Notes under the pieces: model-generated
What the model saw: only the letters and a program-made list of their open reading frames with translations
Told to the model about the DNA's origin: nothing
The model's database searches: none
Part shown: piece by piece, positions 10,645-23,090 of the stretch
How the letters are laid out: every line of letters begins with the position of its first letter
How positions within the stretch are numbered: the stretch's first letter is position 1
From: Glebionis coronaria
Taxonomy: Eukaryota; Streptophyta; Magnoliopsida; Asterales; Asteraceae
DNA length: 64,000 nucleotides
NCBI GenBank assembly: GCA_025667525.1
Contig: CM046879.1
Span: forward strand, 392,727,442-392,791,441
Direction: 5' to 3'
Program-made: the position numbers and the translations under genes

Positions 10645-12713
10645 CTACCGTGGTCCAACACACCGCAACCATGGCTGCAAGAAAGAGCGCTTATAAAGAA
10701 TACCTTCTCGGAGTTCGAAGTGTTGCGACTTACTTCTGATGCGTCGTGCTGCTTTTTCCTCGTCTGGAAGGGTCTCACTAGTCAAATAGTTGATAATCGG
10801 GGTCATCCATGTAGGTCCATCCTCTTCAACTATGGTAGCAACCTTCCCTTCTGTTATAGACTTCTCCTTGAGTATTTCCACCAAGACTTGCTTCGACAAG
10901 TGGGCGAAGCTTGTAGATGCGATCTTGCTAAGAGCGTCCGCCTTCTTGTTCTCACCTCTTGGAACCTGCTTGATGGAAAACTTGCTGAAAGCCGCGATGA
11001 GTGACTTGACTTTCTCCAAATATCGGACCATGTTGTCCTCCTTAGCCACGTATCCACCTAGAATGTGGTTCGCGATAAGCCATGAGTCCACGTAGGCCTC
11101 AAGGTTGCGAACTCCCATTCTAGCGGCGATTTTTAAACCCGCAATTAATGCTTCATATTCCGCTTCGTTGTTGGTGGCCGTGAACTCAAAACGGAGGGCG
11201 CATGTAAACTCCATTCCTTCCGGATTTGTGAGGATGAGGCCAGCTCCGGACCCATCCGTACACGAAGCCCCGTCCGTAAATAACACCCATGGTTCTGTTG
11301 GAGTCTCGTCTTGTTTAACGATTGGTCCTTCCTCATCCGGCTTCTCTATCAAGAAATCTGCCAAGATCTGGCCTTTAACAGCCGTCCTTGGCCAATAAGA
11401 TATATTATGCTCCCCCAATAGGATGCTCCATTTTTGTAGCATCCCCGCCACATCCGGTCTAGAGATGACTTGCTTTATTGGTTGGTCCGTAATGACTACA
11501 ATTGGGTGCGCCTGAAAGTATCAGCGCAACCGCTTTGTAGCAAACACTAGTGCCAAAACCAATTTTTCCATATAGGAGTAATTCAGCTCCGGCCCTTGCA
11601 ATGTTCTACTTATGAAGTAGACCGGAGTTTGTACCGTATCCCTATCTGTCATGAGTACCGCACTTATTGCGCCATGAGTGGCTGAGAGATACATAATGAG
11701 CTCCTCCTTTGGCCGGGGAGCTACTAGCATAGGGAGAGATGCCAGGTGCTGCTTGAGTTGGCCAAAAGCTTCCTCGGCTTCCTTTGTCCACCAGAAGTCT
11801 CCCTTCCTAATGCACTTCTTGAGTGTCTTAAATAGGGGTAATGACTTCTCTGCGGATTTGGATAGGAACCTATTTAACCCGGCCAGCTTCCCATTTAAGG
11901 ATTGCACCTCCTTCCGTGTCTGAGGGGATGGCAGCTGTATTACGGTGTCCGTTTTCTCTGGGCAAGGTTTGGTACCATTTGGATCAATCATGTATCCAAG
12001 GAACATTCCCTCCGTTGCCCCAAACGTGCATTTCTTTGGATTTAGCTTCATGTTAATCCTCCTCAGTGTGTCGAATGTCTCATGGACATTCCGGAGAAGT
12101 GCATCCTCCGTATGACTTTTTATGACTAAGTCATCTACATAAACTTCCAGGTTGCGGCCTATCTGTGATTCAAAAGCTTTGTCCACGAGCCGCTGGTATG
12201 TAGCACCAGCGTTCTTTAGTCCAAACGGCATTTTCGTATTGCAATATACGCCCTGACTCGTATGGAACGCCGTTTTTTCCGCATCCTCCTCCGCCATCTG
12301 GATCTGGCGGTATCCTTTATATGCGTCTAAGAAGCACTTAAAGGGATATCCACATAGGGATTCCACCTTCCAGTCAATCTCCAGTAACGGGTAACAATCC
12401 TATGGACAGGCTTTGTTCAGATCCGTGAAATCCACACACATGCGCCAACTTCCGTCATTTTTTTGACCATGACCGGATTGGATAACCACTCGTGGTAGTA
12501 TACCTCGCACATGATACCTGCATCCACTAGTTTCCGTACTTCCTCCAATATCACTCGGCTGCGCTCAGGCGCCTGGCCGCGCTTCTTTTGCTTGATGGGT
12601 TGGTACCCCTGGCTGATATGGAGCTTATGTTCTGCTATCGCGTGTGGCACGCCTGTCATATGCTTTGGCTCCCATGCGAATATATCTAGGTTTGCACTTA
12701 AAAGAGAGCACAT
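10645..12713 (-). pseudogene. Element B reverse transcriptase and RNase H (stops and frameshift)
   Basis: Frame 12713-12417 holds the N-terminal RT segment. After a frameshift near 12370-12416, frame 12366-11521 carries the palm, with the YVDD catalytic motif encoded at 12130-12141 (minus) and FGLKNAGATYQR. A stop at 11521-11523 is followed in the same frame by the RNase H block 11451-10645, with FTDGAS, NNEAEYEAL and ADALSK supplying the acidic residues. The usual family order RT then RNase H is kept. Several breaks mean no functional enzyme could be made from this copy. Confidence 0.88.
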
Positions 12714-13039
12714 GGCCCTTTTGCCGCTATCCGAGAGCGCCCCTTCTATGGATATCTCCTATTCCGGGTAGTCAGGATGGACTGCCACCTTCCAATTGGG
12801 AGGTGGTGATCCATCCTTGGGTGGAATAGGTGGAGCCGGTGTTGTCACGGTATGACACTCGGATGCTGGTACGATTGTGTTGTAATGGTGACGATTCCTC
12901 CCTCAACAGGGAACTTAATCATTCCGTGTGCCGTGGAGGGTACCGCCCGTATAGCCAGAATACCTGGTCTGCCTATGATCCCATTGTACGGAGAATGTGA
13001 GCGTATCACCATGAAGTTCATCCACGCCGTAGTGGAGTG

Positions 13040-13777
13040 TTACTCATTCCCAATGGTTACAAGCAGACGCAATTGCCCTATCGGCCAGATAGTGTCTCCA
13101 CTAAAGCCAGTGAGCGGCGCCGTAGCCGGTACTAATTGGCTTCTTATTTCTGGTCGTAACTGCACAAAACAGTGTTCGTACAGTACTTCTGCTGACGACC
13201 CTCCATCCACATACATGCGACGAACATTGTGTGTTCCAATGATTATCTCAATAGTGAGAGGCGCATTAATCACATCGCTTGCTGTGATGAGAGGGAATGA
13301 GATTTCCCTGCCGCGTGAAAATTTTTGGCCAATTTTCTGCCTCGTGCGGCGTTGTCTGGATTGGATCATGTATATGGTCGAAGGTTTGTCCTTTTGGGGA
13401 TCCTTCTTGTCATACTTTTTGTTGTCTTTTCCATCCTTCCAATCCTTAACCAAGTGCTTGAGTTTACCTGATTTGATCAGTGACTCTATGTGCTTCTTGA
13501 GCTGGATACACTCCTCCGTACCATGGCCCTTGTCATTATGGAACTCGCAGAAGCGATTTCCTTGCCGACGGTCCGGTCGAGTTGTCATTGGGGGAGGCCT
13601 CAGAAAATTTGCCCCTTCCGTCAGCAAGATCTCCCGGTAGGACATCTTTAGGGGGGGTAAACTTATCGTCCGGCCGTCCTCCTTTGTTTTGGCTCTTATA
13701 GTCTGAGCCCCTGCTATTGTTCGGATTGTTTTGACCGCCCGATTGCCTCCTGGACTGGTCGTTTGACCGGTAGCCAT
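13040..13777 (-). pseudogene. Element B gag C-terminus with zinc finger, and aspartic protease
   Basis: This minus-strand frame overlaps the end of the gag frame in another phase, marking a frameshift around 13540-13770. It contains CEFHNDKGHGTEECIQLKK, a zinc-finger-like segment typical of Tat gag. Downstream is a protease-like YVDGGSSAEVLY, where family members usually have D-T/S-G-S. The second G in place of T or S may inactivate it. The frame ends at 13040, and a further shift separates it from RT. Confidence 0.75.
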
Positions 13778-15242
13778 TTCCTTTTGAAGGGTAAGCCGCG
13801 GCCACCACCGTTTCTCCTTCTATGAAGTTTCTGACTCTCTCCATGAGGTCATCATACCTCTCTGGACGCTTGTCAGTGAGACGCCTGATCAACTCCCTGT
13901 CTGTTATGGCGTGCATGTAGTCAGAGATTTTCAGGAGTTCCGGCATTGTCTTTGTGCGCGTGCACTCATCATTGAAGCGTTCAGTGAAGGCTTCCGTGGA
14001 CTCCCCCGTCCGTTATTTGACAGTTGCCAATGAGACCGGATCCCTATTATACTTCTTCCTCTGAGTATAATTATTCTTGAATGCAGTGCGTAGTTTCGTG
14101 AAGCTATCAATGCTTCATGGAGGGAGTCCCTCAAACCAGTCACGGGCATTGCCGATCAAAGTCGAATTGAACATTTGGCACCATATAGGCATGGGCCATC
14201 GCTCAATTTTAGCCTGCGTATCGAATATTTTAAGGTGATCATCCGGATCACCAGTTCCATCATAGGTCTTGACACACGCCGGCATGCGACGTTTGGTGTC
14301 CTCGGAGTAGTTCCTTATGCGGAGAGTGAATGGGTCTTCCCTGGGATCCGCCCATGGACGGGTGAGCCTAGGGTCATCCCATGGGTCACACCACGGGCGG
14401 GAAAGATCCTCCGCTTCTGCATCTCGATAATAAGGGCCACCATAATACTCATCATTGTTTGGTGGTGGTGGATGGGTACGCCTAGGTCGGCGACGCTTGG
14501 GCGGATGGTCGTCTGAGTCCTCTCCTGATGGATCTGGAGACGGGGGTGGTGCCCCATCCCTTGGGTGAGGCCCACTTTTTTGAGACGAGCCAGGAGCCTT
14601 TTTCCCAGTGTCCATCCTATCCCACACGCTTGTGCGGCGAGCGGCTCTAGCCAGCTCTCGATCTGGTCGCTCGGGTGAACCGTCGGACTTATCTCCCCCT
14701 TCTCGAGACTGCGTTAGTTCCTGTATGAGGCGATCTCCTATGCGCTCGAACACATTCCTAGGTTGAGTAGTTTCCTCAAAGATGCTCTACTCCTGAGGCC
14801 GGGCTTTCCTTTTTCTCTGATTTTGGGAAGAGGTGATTGGTCCGGTATTGCCAAAGTTGAGTCTAGATTGGAGGTTCCTCCCTAGATTCAACCTTGATGC
14901 AATCCCTGGGACGATCCTATCAAAGTTCTGCGTGAGAACTCGAGTGAGATCCTCCTCGCTGAGTGGTTGGACTTCTACTTCCTCCTCAATCGATGGTCTG
15001 CGCGGCTCCTTGTTAGGAGGATTGGGCGCACTCCCTGGATCAGGGTTATCCAGGGTTGAAGTAGGTGGGGTTGTTATGGAGATCGTGCTCGTCACCCCCA
15101 CGGGCTGAAAACCACCACGGTTACCAGGTCCGCCCGCAGGGCGGCTAGGAGATTGGTTGGGGATGAGTATCCCTTCCCCTTGGGACTTCCGATTTCCAGG
15201 ATTTGTGTTCCTGGGGTTAGCTTGCGGATGCCCCTTCGTCAT
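13536..15242 (-). pseudogene. Element B gag (three in-frame stops)
   Basis: The frame starts at ATG 15242, 63 bp inside the 5' LTR, and stays in one phase to 13536. Stops are TAG 14787-14789, TGA 14115-14117 and TAA 14013-14015. The N-terminal half is low complexity, rich in Pro, Arg and Asp. The core capsid region (about 14300-13850 on the minus strand) has the retrotransposon-gag pattern, with WCQMFNSTLIGNARDWFEGL and TEAFTERFNDE. It would have formed the particle shell. It is inactive here. Confidence 0.82.
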
Positions 15243-15283
15243 TGGAAATTCAAGATGAGGTTTTGCTCTAGCTTAGTGTAATG

Positions 15284-15302
15284 GGTCCCACGGATGGCGC
15301 CA
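15284..15302 (-). promoter_or_regulatory. Primer binding site of element B
   Basis: On the minus strand TGGCGCCATCCGTGGGACC starts three bases after the 5' LTR end. The TGGCGCC start is usual for Tat-type Ty3/gypsy elements. I did not match it to a specific tRNA. Confidence 0.75.
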
Positions 15303-15305
15303 ACT

Positions 15306-15879
15306 TGTTGATGCAAAAGTTGGGTGATCCTTGCTAGACCCGGATTAGGCTTAATTCGGATTGGCTGGGCTCCGGCTCCTGCACCAAGTGAACTGTTTGG
15401 TTGGGATCCTGCACACTAAACAACACGCGTTAGGCTTACTGTGGGAATGTTTCCCGTGATTAGACTCCGGCGTGAGAGTAAGTAATCGGTTAGGGTTTTA
15501 TGTGAGTTGAGAGTATAGAACGTAATACCTTTGTGGAACCCTTGGGAGTTCCTTTTATAGGCAGTGGAACCCTAGTGGGCTGCCACTGATACTTCGGCCC
15601 TAAGGAAAAGATAAGTACCAGAATTAGAATGATTGTTATCTTCTAATTATGGTGAGTGAATATCCTCTTCTTTGGGGTAAACCTATTCCTAGACAGAATA
15701 TGATTCTGTCTAACCCTATGACGCCCGCGCCGGGCCGCGGGCCGCACACATATGTGCGGTTACTGTTCATCCAAGCCCATAAGCTTAAATGACATTATTC
15801 CCACCCATCTGTGATGGGCCGGATACGGGTAGTACCCGTGGGCCGGGTTCCTGACCCGGCTGGGGACTATACGTCATCA
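15306..15879 (-). repeat. 5' LTR of element B (right side)
   Basis: It matches 4938-5511 at equal length and is bounded on the right by the TSD copy CAAGT (15880-15884). Transcription of gag-pol would start in it and run leftwards. Confidence 0.92.
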
Positions 15880-15884
15880 CAAGT

Positions 15885-16460
15885 GGATCTACTGATTCCC
15901 CTACTAACATGGCTTTCATATCTCACAGCAGTGGAATCTCCAAAGGCAGTGGAATCAAAGTTGGCCCTGCCACCCATTCCCCTGCTACTAGATTTGGGTC
16001 ATCTTATGATGAAGAAAGGCTTGCAACATTCAGCCTTGACACTGCTTGTGCTTTCATAGCATTCCAATGGCCACAAGGATCTTCAGTGTTACATGAAGAT
16101 CTGAGTCAAATCAGTAAGCAAGGACTGGAGGAGATGGACATCAAGTAGAACATGGCTCTATTGAGTATGAGAGCCAACAGGTTTTACAAGAAGTATGGGA
16201 AGAAGATCTCCATCAATCCTTCTGATGTAGCTGGATTTGACAAAACAAAGGTTGAATGCTACAACTGTGGTAAGAAAGGTCATTTTGCTAGGGAATGCAG
16301 AGGACCTAAGACTGGGAATAGCTATAGGAAGGAAAGTAGGGATAATGATTCTGGTGTTAAGGCTATGGTAGCTATGCAGGGGATAGATGGAGCAAGTGGA
16401 TGGGATTGGAGTGCCATGACAGAGAGTGTTGAAAGAAATCAAGCCTTGGTTGCTGAGTAA
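15885..16460 (+). pseudogene. Copia A gag, middle part with zinc knuckle
   Basis: Coding continues from 4937 in the same phase once element B and one TSD copy are removed. A TAG at 16146-16148 interrupts it, at a place where the family usually has Trp. The nucleocapsid zinc knuckle CYNCGKKGHFAREC (CX2CX4HX4C) is encoded around 16257-16300. The next stop is TAA 16458-16460. Two copies of a GCAGTGGAATC motif and one CCCCTGCTA lie between 15920 and 15990. Confidence 0.82.
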
Positions 16461-16972
16461 AAAGAGGAAGATTTTGCTCTTATGGCCATGTCAAGCTCTA
16501 GCTCAGACAATGAGGTATATGATGATTCATATTGTACTAAAGCTTGTAGGAAAATACTGAGTCATTGAATGATCGAATAAGAAAGATAAAAGTTGATTAC
16601 ATTAATTATGACAATGACCTTGATAACTACAAACGTGCTTTAGAACATCTAGAGTCCACCATAAGAGAGTATAAACAAAGAGAATGTGATTATAGAGATC
16701 ACATTGTGATTTTAGAGAGAGATGCTAAAGAAAATAATGATTCCATTAAGGAATTAACTGCTGAACTAGAAGTTTTTAGATCTAATAAAAGGATAGATGA
16801 AGAAACTGTTGAAAATTTTGGAAAAGCTTCTAAAGATTTAATTAAAGCAGTTGAAATTGGACAGTCTCCTAGGGACAAAACAGGTTTTGGTGTCAAAAAT
16901 GAGCATGCTACCATACCACCACCACCTGCTAATATTCATGCACCTTTTCCTAGAAAAGATTTGTCGTGGACT
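16461..16972 (+). pseudogene. Copia A gag, coiled-coil segment (frameshifted; cut by element C)
   Basis: After a frameshift near 16550, the frame from 16565 encodes a Lys/Glu-rich heptad-like stretch (IRKIKVDYINYDNDLDNYK, ELTAELEVF), a predicted coiled coil typical of the extended Sirevirus gag. It ends at codon ACT 16970-16972, where element C begins. The frame resumes at 30585 with GGT, so the pre-insertion reading frame can be inferred. Confidence 0.75.
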
Positions 16973-19968
16973 TGTAACGCCCCATTTTGATAAATGGAAT
17001 GTCACGCGTAATTATGGCGTTTCATCAAAGCATACAAGGATAAATGCCTAAACATTACATGACCATAGGGAAAACTGGAATCAAACATCGGTTCCCAAAC
17101 ATAAGCCCAAAACATAAATAAAGTAAATGAACAAAAAGGAAGACTAGACAAGCATAAATATGAAGGCAAGATGGAAGGAATCTAAGGTAGCTCCCATCCT
17201 ATGCGTGTCCTCCAAATGCTCCAGTCAGTCCTTGAGTACCTGTCGTTTTGGGACATGGAAAGGAAAGTAACGGCTGAGCAAAACGCTCAGTGCACGGATA
17301 TAGACATAGTATAAATGACTAAAACATAATAAAGACTTAATAGCAACGGAAATGTATAAGTCCTGGAAAACCTGGAACATGTTCATAAAACTGGTTTTAT
17401 AGTTTGAAAAGCCTTATGTTTATCTTATGAAAAATGTTTAACATATTTTACCATTAGCCAATATAGTTCATGAAAATCCATCGTGCATGAATACTTGGAG
17501 GGGTGACCTCATCATGCAAATTAAAGGGGCTACCTCTAAATTAATATACTGGTTTGTGGGTAGGAGGGATCAGCTCCTTGTGAAGGATGCAAGGCACACA
17601 CCACATTCACCATGAAATACTGACTGAAAACATGTAACTAGGATGCACCCATACGCCCCACATGATAAATATAATATAAATGGCCAAAAGCTGAAGGGAC
17701 GCCACGAGCAATCACTCCGCCGTGGGGAAGTCATAACATCAGTGCCTCTAATGTTATGGTTATGGTACCTCCATAACTAGGTGAAACTGTTCATGCATGT
17801 ATATGGCTTTAGGTATTCTAATTAAACATAAGCAATTCAAAAACACATAAAGCATATACTAGGGAAAACAGTTGGTTGCATACGGGGAATCCTAATAAGG
17901 AAAGAATGTCCATACTGAAAGGACGGGAATCCGTACCTTATGTCCAGTGAACGAAGAAGATGAACTGAGAGGAATCCTACTTCCGTATCACTAGTGCTAC
18001 ATAAATACATACATGAATAAGTATCTGCTTACTAAATACGTAGCTGGTTTTATGTCATGTCTTAGCTTATTTTATGTGTTCTTACCATGTTTTACTGTTT
18101 TAAAGCCTTAAACCGTGTTTATCTTATATTTTGTTTAATCTGATTAAGTATTTCTGGTATTTCATGTATTACTATACTTACTGTGTAATAATAAGTAACT
18201 TTCCAAAAATAGCAGGTTTCCTAAAATAGATAGTTTCCAAAAATAGAAAGTTTCCAAAAATAGAAAGTTTCCAAAAATAGAAAGTTTCCAAAAATAGAAA
18301 GTTACCAAAAATAGAAAGTTTCCAAAAATAGAAAGTTTCCAAAAATAGAAAGTTTCCAAAAATAGAAAGTTTCCAAAAATAGAATTACTGCTTAACATAG
18401 ATAAGTTTCTAAAAATAGAAAGTTTCCATAAATAGATCAGCTGCCTTAATTAAATAAGTTTCCATAAATAGATTAGTTGCCTGAAATAAATAAGTTTCTA
18501 AAAAGGTTTCCATAAATAGATTAGCCGCCTTATTTAATTAAGTTTCTAAAAATAGAAAGTTTCCATAATTAGAAATAAGCTGGTTAAATAAGCTAAGTAT
18601 ATAAGCCTAAGTGTTTTCATGATTATTTTCTAAGTCATAAGATATAATGTATAGTTTAATAATTATTTCATGTAATTAAATTAAACTATAGGTTAAAATA
18701 TTTAATTAAAGTATAACATGTTTTTAATTAAATAAAGTTAAATACTTAGGTTAAAACATGTATTATTATTTATTAATAATAGAACCTAAGTCATGTTAAT
18801 TATTTAATTATAACCATGGTTTTTAAATAATTAATTAATTTATAAGTCTAAAATATGAAAATACTTAGGTTAATAATTTTATGATTATTAATAATTAAAA
18901 TAACCTAAGTCATGTTATTAAATTAATCATGTCATGTTATTAATTTAATTTTAACATAAGATCATAAAAATAAAAAAAACTAAACATATAACATGAACCG
19001 GATCTTGACCAAGAACCATGAACCGGACATGAAATCGACACCGTACCCCGAACCAAATCGGGGTACCCCTTGTCTTGATGCTGTCGTGGGACCCACACCA
19101 ACCAACCGGGACCATATGGTCTCGGTGGTGGTTGGATGGCCAAACTGAAACCCTCTCGGGTTCGGTGTAGGTTGCGGCCAAAACAAAAACATCCCTAAAC
19201 AACCCTTTTGATTTTATTCAAACCCAAATTCATGTTAGATCTATGATTTAATTAGGTTTTATAAAAAAACATAACATGTTCCTAATTAATTAAAAGATTA
19301 AATCAAAAGAAAAGGTTTAAATGATTTACCGAATACGTGGATCTAAAGAACGATGAACAAACACGAACACCAACAAGAATTCCAAGATCCAAGATCAACA
19401 AACACCCCTTTTGTGTGTTGAAGGGTGGCGGCCAAAAAGAGAAAAAGAAGGAGGAGGAGGATTTTAGGTTTTTGTAAAATTCTTCTGTAGAAAAAAAATG
19501 AGTAGTGTAATTTCCCTTATCCTCCTTTTAGTAAAAATTGATGGGCTAAGCCCATCCTCCCTCTTTAATTTCGTGGTAATGAGGCCCACAAGGGGTAACC
19601 CGAATGTTTTTCCGTGTCTAAAATATTGGTGTGTTCTCGTGTGTTCTCGTGTTCGTGTTTTACGTGTTCTCGTTAAATATTAACCGTGACTTAATATATT
19701 TATTTTTGTTCGTAATAAATATATATACGTAATTAATATTAGCTCGTGATTAAATTACGTTCATGATTTCATGATCGCATGTTCGTGATTAATTATTGTC
19801 AAATAATTATTGCGTGCTCATGCGTAGTAAAATACTTATCGTGTTCTAACACGTACGTAATACTAAAATCCTAACACGAAATCCTAATCATGCTATAATA
19901 GGAAAGTTTTAATCTAGTACGTACGATCTTAAGGGTACTATTCATGGTAAAAGCATGCGGGTTTTACA
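16973..19968 (-). repeat. 3' LTR of element C (left side)
   Basis: This LTR of 2,996 bp matches the right copy base for base over long stretches (about 3% different by eye in the first 370 bp). It includes a 17-bp tandem array, AT-rich central DNA rich in TTAATTAA words, and a segment with a CGGCCAAA-type purine-rich end near 19430-19500. The small open frames in it are antisense to the repeat array or unrecognisable. Confidence 0.9.
18195..18384. repeat. 17-bp tandem array in the left LTR of C
   Basis: About eleven copies of AGTTTCCAAAAATAGAA, with single-base variants, followed by diverged copies reading TTTCCATAAATAGAT to about 18560. The apparent minus-strand ORF over it is a translation of the repeat and not a gene. 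Confidence 0.9.
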
Positions 19969-19969
19969 A

Positions 19970-19986
19970 CTCTTCCCCCCTAAAAA
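19970..19986 (-). promoter_or_regulatory. Polypurine tract of element C
   Basis: On the minus strand TTTTTAGGGGGGAAGAG precedes the LTR start TGTAAAACCC by one or two bases. Confidence 0.75.
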
Positions 19987-22396
19987 GAATAATTCGTCCC
20001 CGAATTATAGGTAACCTAACTGAAAGAGAAACATACCCGAATCAAACTGAGAGGGTATGTAAGATAATTGAACGTGCGGGTTTCCTGGCAGAAGGAACAC
20101 GGAACGTGACATGTCTTGGAAGGACATGGAACGTGACGTGACTGAAAGGACATATCTAACTGATGAGAGAAAACGGAAAAAAAGTCCGGATGAACTTGTC
20201 CGTTTCCAAGTGGCCTCCCTCTTGGAACGGTTCCTTCAGAAGATCTTGACACTAATGATAAATCTTGGTCCTCCTGACCTTGACTTGGAATACGAAGAAA
20301 TTCTTGGTTATCAACGGAAGGTAGATCCCCTAAATTCGATCGAGGAAAATAAGAGTTAACGTGCTAGGGTAACTGAAACGTTACGATGCAAGACAATCTG
20401 ACTTAACTAATAATTAGAAACGATGCGCGAGACATAAAGAAACGTAGTACGTGAAAAATTTTGAACGTGATACGTGAAAAATTTTGAACGTGCTACGTGG
20501 AGATATGGCGAGTGTAGTATGAGTAAACATATTGTGATCCATGATACGTATAACATATCTCGATCATGATATGAGGAACGTGGAATGAACATGACATGTG
20601 AAACATATCGTGATCATAGAATATAATGGCGGTAACGCCAAACGCTACAAGGTGAGACGTGGAATATGACGTGAAACGTCTATCTGATGATGGAGAGTTA
20701 TACTAAACTTGGGTCTGGTCTCTCAAGTTCTTGCAAAACTTCCCAAATGAGAAAAATGAACGTAAAATCGTAAGCCAAGATATGATCATGAACGTGAATA
20801 GTGTCATGAACACGAGCGTGAAAGCAAGTCGTGAAATTTGAACAAGGATGTGAAGTAAATTAGGAGCAAAATTATGAATATTTGTCTGACCTGATAACTG
20901 AGGGATTGCCAAGTGATCGGATGAGCCTTGGCTGGAACATGTCTGATCAATCTGTTGGTTCTGAAATCCGTACGGATGTAAGGATTCTGCAGACTTGATC
21001 AAACTGTTGACAATAACCCAGATAGCATCATGCTTCTTCTAAGTTTGCGTTAATCTGGTAACCAAAATCCGTGGAGATCTTGTCACATTTTAATTCACAA
21101 TTTCAGATGATGAAAACATCCCAGATTGTTGGTGTCCTATCTTTAACCTGTTGGTATGTCAGGTACCTAGATATGAACGTAACTGTATCTTGCTTCGTAT
21201 AACTTGATACATAGGAGTTTGCGAAACTCTGAGTCTCTAAATTTAGACTTCTCCTAGCGTAGGATTTTCTAGAACACCTAATGTAGTGTAGGGTTCTCTC
21301 CTTTACGCATAAGCTGAGTCATGGTAAGATTAACCATAGAAACCCATGTGATTCAGTGTGTCACTGTAATCAAACAGAATTTATATTGGAAAAAAATTCC
21401 AGGGTAGAATTTCTCTTGTCATATAATTTACAACATAGTGCAGATATGGTCTTCCTGTTCTTCTCTAGGCTTAGAGGAAATCAGGTTACCCTCAATGAAA
21501 ACACTGATGAATTTGCTTTGAGTTCATGGAAACTCATTCTTATAATGCCGTTGGAGCATTGATGAGACTAATTCAAAGTCATAAATCTAGCATGACCGTG
21601 TCGTGTACGAATAGCAGTCATGGACATGTCCTGCTTTTTCACTCGTCACTGTTGGCAGCATGATCATGAGTTTGATCTTGGAAAAGTGATTAACACTATA
21701 AGGTCGATTGGACATGTTGTCAATATGTGGAGGAGAATAACGGTCATGAATGTTGATTTGTTTACGCCGACGGTAGTCGACACATAAACTCATGGTACCA
21801 TCCTTCTCCTTGTAAGTTCTTCTGGAATGTATGGGAAGATTTTGGAATAATCAACTGGCTATGCGTTAAAGACTTAAGTGGTCGTGTCTTACTAAAAGCT
21901 AGAAAATTTTTGTGACCATGGCTAACAACGCACATGCTTGTAAGCATAGATAATTTGTACAGATTTTCCCGATGGAAAATCAAGCTGAATGTATTTAGGG
22001 ACCTGAACACTACTGTACATAATTATGAATCGTAGCATGGTGCGCTGTTCATAGTCCATAATTAGGATAAAATTCATCTCGTGTCTGTCCGAGGAAATGC
22101 GTTAGCAGCTTGGATCTCATCATTAAACTGAAGGAAACCTTCGTATGCGTGGGAATATGAAAAGCGTCTTTCATGGTCATGAATATACGAACTATGGTGG
22201 AAGAAATGAAAGTGACATCGGCAACGTGACAGTTCTCACTGATGCGCCGATAATGGTATTGAAATTCTTGTGGCCTGATTAATACATGGCACAACAAAAT
22301 AGATATACCCTTGGAGGGTACCCTGAATTTCTTAGAAATGTTCCATAGTTGGACGTGATTCATGTGTCTTGACTCGTTTCTTGGAACTATAAGCAT

Positions 22397-22590
22397 GACA
22401 TATGTCTTGACTGGTGTCTTGACATGTGTCTTCAGGAGGTATACGTGAGACATGTGTCTTGAATGATGTCTTGACATGTGTCTTCAGAAAGTATACGTGA
22501 GACATGTGTCTTGACTGATGTCTTGACATGTGTCTTCAGAAAGTGTACGTGAGACATGTGTCTTGACTGATGTCTTGACATGTGTCTCGA
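22397..22590. repeat. 52-bp tandem repeat in the interior of C, about four copies
   Basis: Units start at about 22397, 22449, 22501 and 22553 with GACATGTGTCTTGACTG or close variants. Within each unit, TGTCTTGA recurs three times, so the unit itself arose from a shorter repeat. Translations of it (repeated MSRH and KTHVKT) are artefacts. Confidence 0.85.
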
Positions 22591-22655
22591 TATGTGAAAC
22601 AAATATAACCACAATATAAGGTTATTATGCCAGAACTGGCGGATCGGTTGGACTA

Positions 22656-22835
22656 CTAATCCTTGTATTTCTGATCACGTCCGTGGCCAGAGTTTCGGTT
22701 GCGATTTCTAGGATAGTTACTGTCATAGTAGTGGTTACTATCGTCCTGTCTGTCAGTTCCATGATGGTCATTCTCATGACCGTGATTCATGTAACTATTC
22801 AGCTGAGTGGCCGGCTGGTACCGGTTTGCACTCAT
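22656..22835 (-). pseudogene. Possible gag tail remnant in element C (59 codons)
   Basis: The minus-strand frame opens at ATG 22833-22835 and ends at TAG 22656-22658. It encodes a strongly hydrophilic Asn/His/Asp/Arg-rich peptide that starts MSANRYQPATQ and ends near NRNRNSGHGRDQK. A basic, Asn/Arg-rich tail is typical of the end of a nucleocapsid, but no zinc knuckle is present. Its position, about 1.4 kb downstream of the PBS, fits a gag relic. It could also be a chance frame. Confidence 0.3.
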
Positions 22836-22875
22836 ATGGCTGAAATGACAGCCGAATGACGTGTGACATGTAACT

Positions 22876-23090
22876 AAGAATTAGGGACAATGATTGATGG
22901 GAATCGTCTGATGGTGAAGCATCTTCTCTTCCAATTGCTTTGCTCCGACGCCTTTGTCTTCGTCTTGTAGAATCTCCAGGTTGTGAACAGCATCCGCATC
23001 TCGTAGCGTCTCCGAACGTCAGCAGCATCAACCTTTAGTAACATTTCCAAGTTATGAGCGGCATCAGCAATTTGTAGAGTATTAGCAAGT
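22876..23090 (-). pseudogene. Degraded coiled-coil gag-like remnant with an internal duplication in element C
   Basis: On the minus strand two imperfect copies of about 48 bp lie in tandem (about 23080-23033 and 23011-22964). They read TLQIADAAHNLEMLLK and TLRDADAVHNLEILQD, which agree in meaning although they lie in different overall frames. The second continues to a stop near 22886. Two copies conserved at the amino-acid level suggest former coding sequence, perhaps the coiled coil of a gag. No family match was recognised. Confidence 0.3.

Larger units (their letters stand above)
4938..15879 (-). mobile_element. Ty3/gypsy element B, Tat/Retand-like, with an antisense accessory gene
   Basis: Two 574-bp LTRs (4938-5511 and 15306-15879) differ at about 17 sites by eye. 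The TSD CAAGT is exact (4933-4937 and 15880-15884). The PBS beside the right LTR and the PPT beside the left LTR put the element on the minus strand. Minus-strand order is gag, protease, RT, RNase H, integrase, the Ty3/gypsy order. The integrase C-terminus with GPKWEGPY and ERTWN fits the Tat/Athila branch. gag-pol is decayed, but the plus-strand gene between pol and the 3' LTR is intact. It inserted into the gag of Copia A. Confidence 0.93.

Noticed and set aside
13040..13640. 262-codon plus-strand ORF at 12852-13640 and other plus-strand frames over element B gag-pol
   Set aside because: Antisense to protease and gag with recognisable domains. Unlike 6121-8861, they show no splice-consistent continuation or family motif.
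18162..18398. 78-codon minus-strand ORF rich in Phe/Trp (and its twin at 28796-28993)
   Set aside because: It is the translation of the 17-bp tandem array in the LTRs of C. The periodic peptide follows the DNA repeat, and the unit is not a multiple of three.
22397..22590. Tandem repeat considered as a CRISPR-like array
   Set aside because: Units are contiguous without unique spacers, and the context is a plant retrotransposon.
22049..22614. Minus-strand ORFs with repeated His/Ser/Arg/Lys motifs
   Set aside because: They translate the 52-bp tandem in several frames, with no domain outside the repeat.
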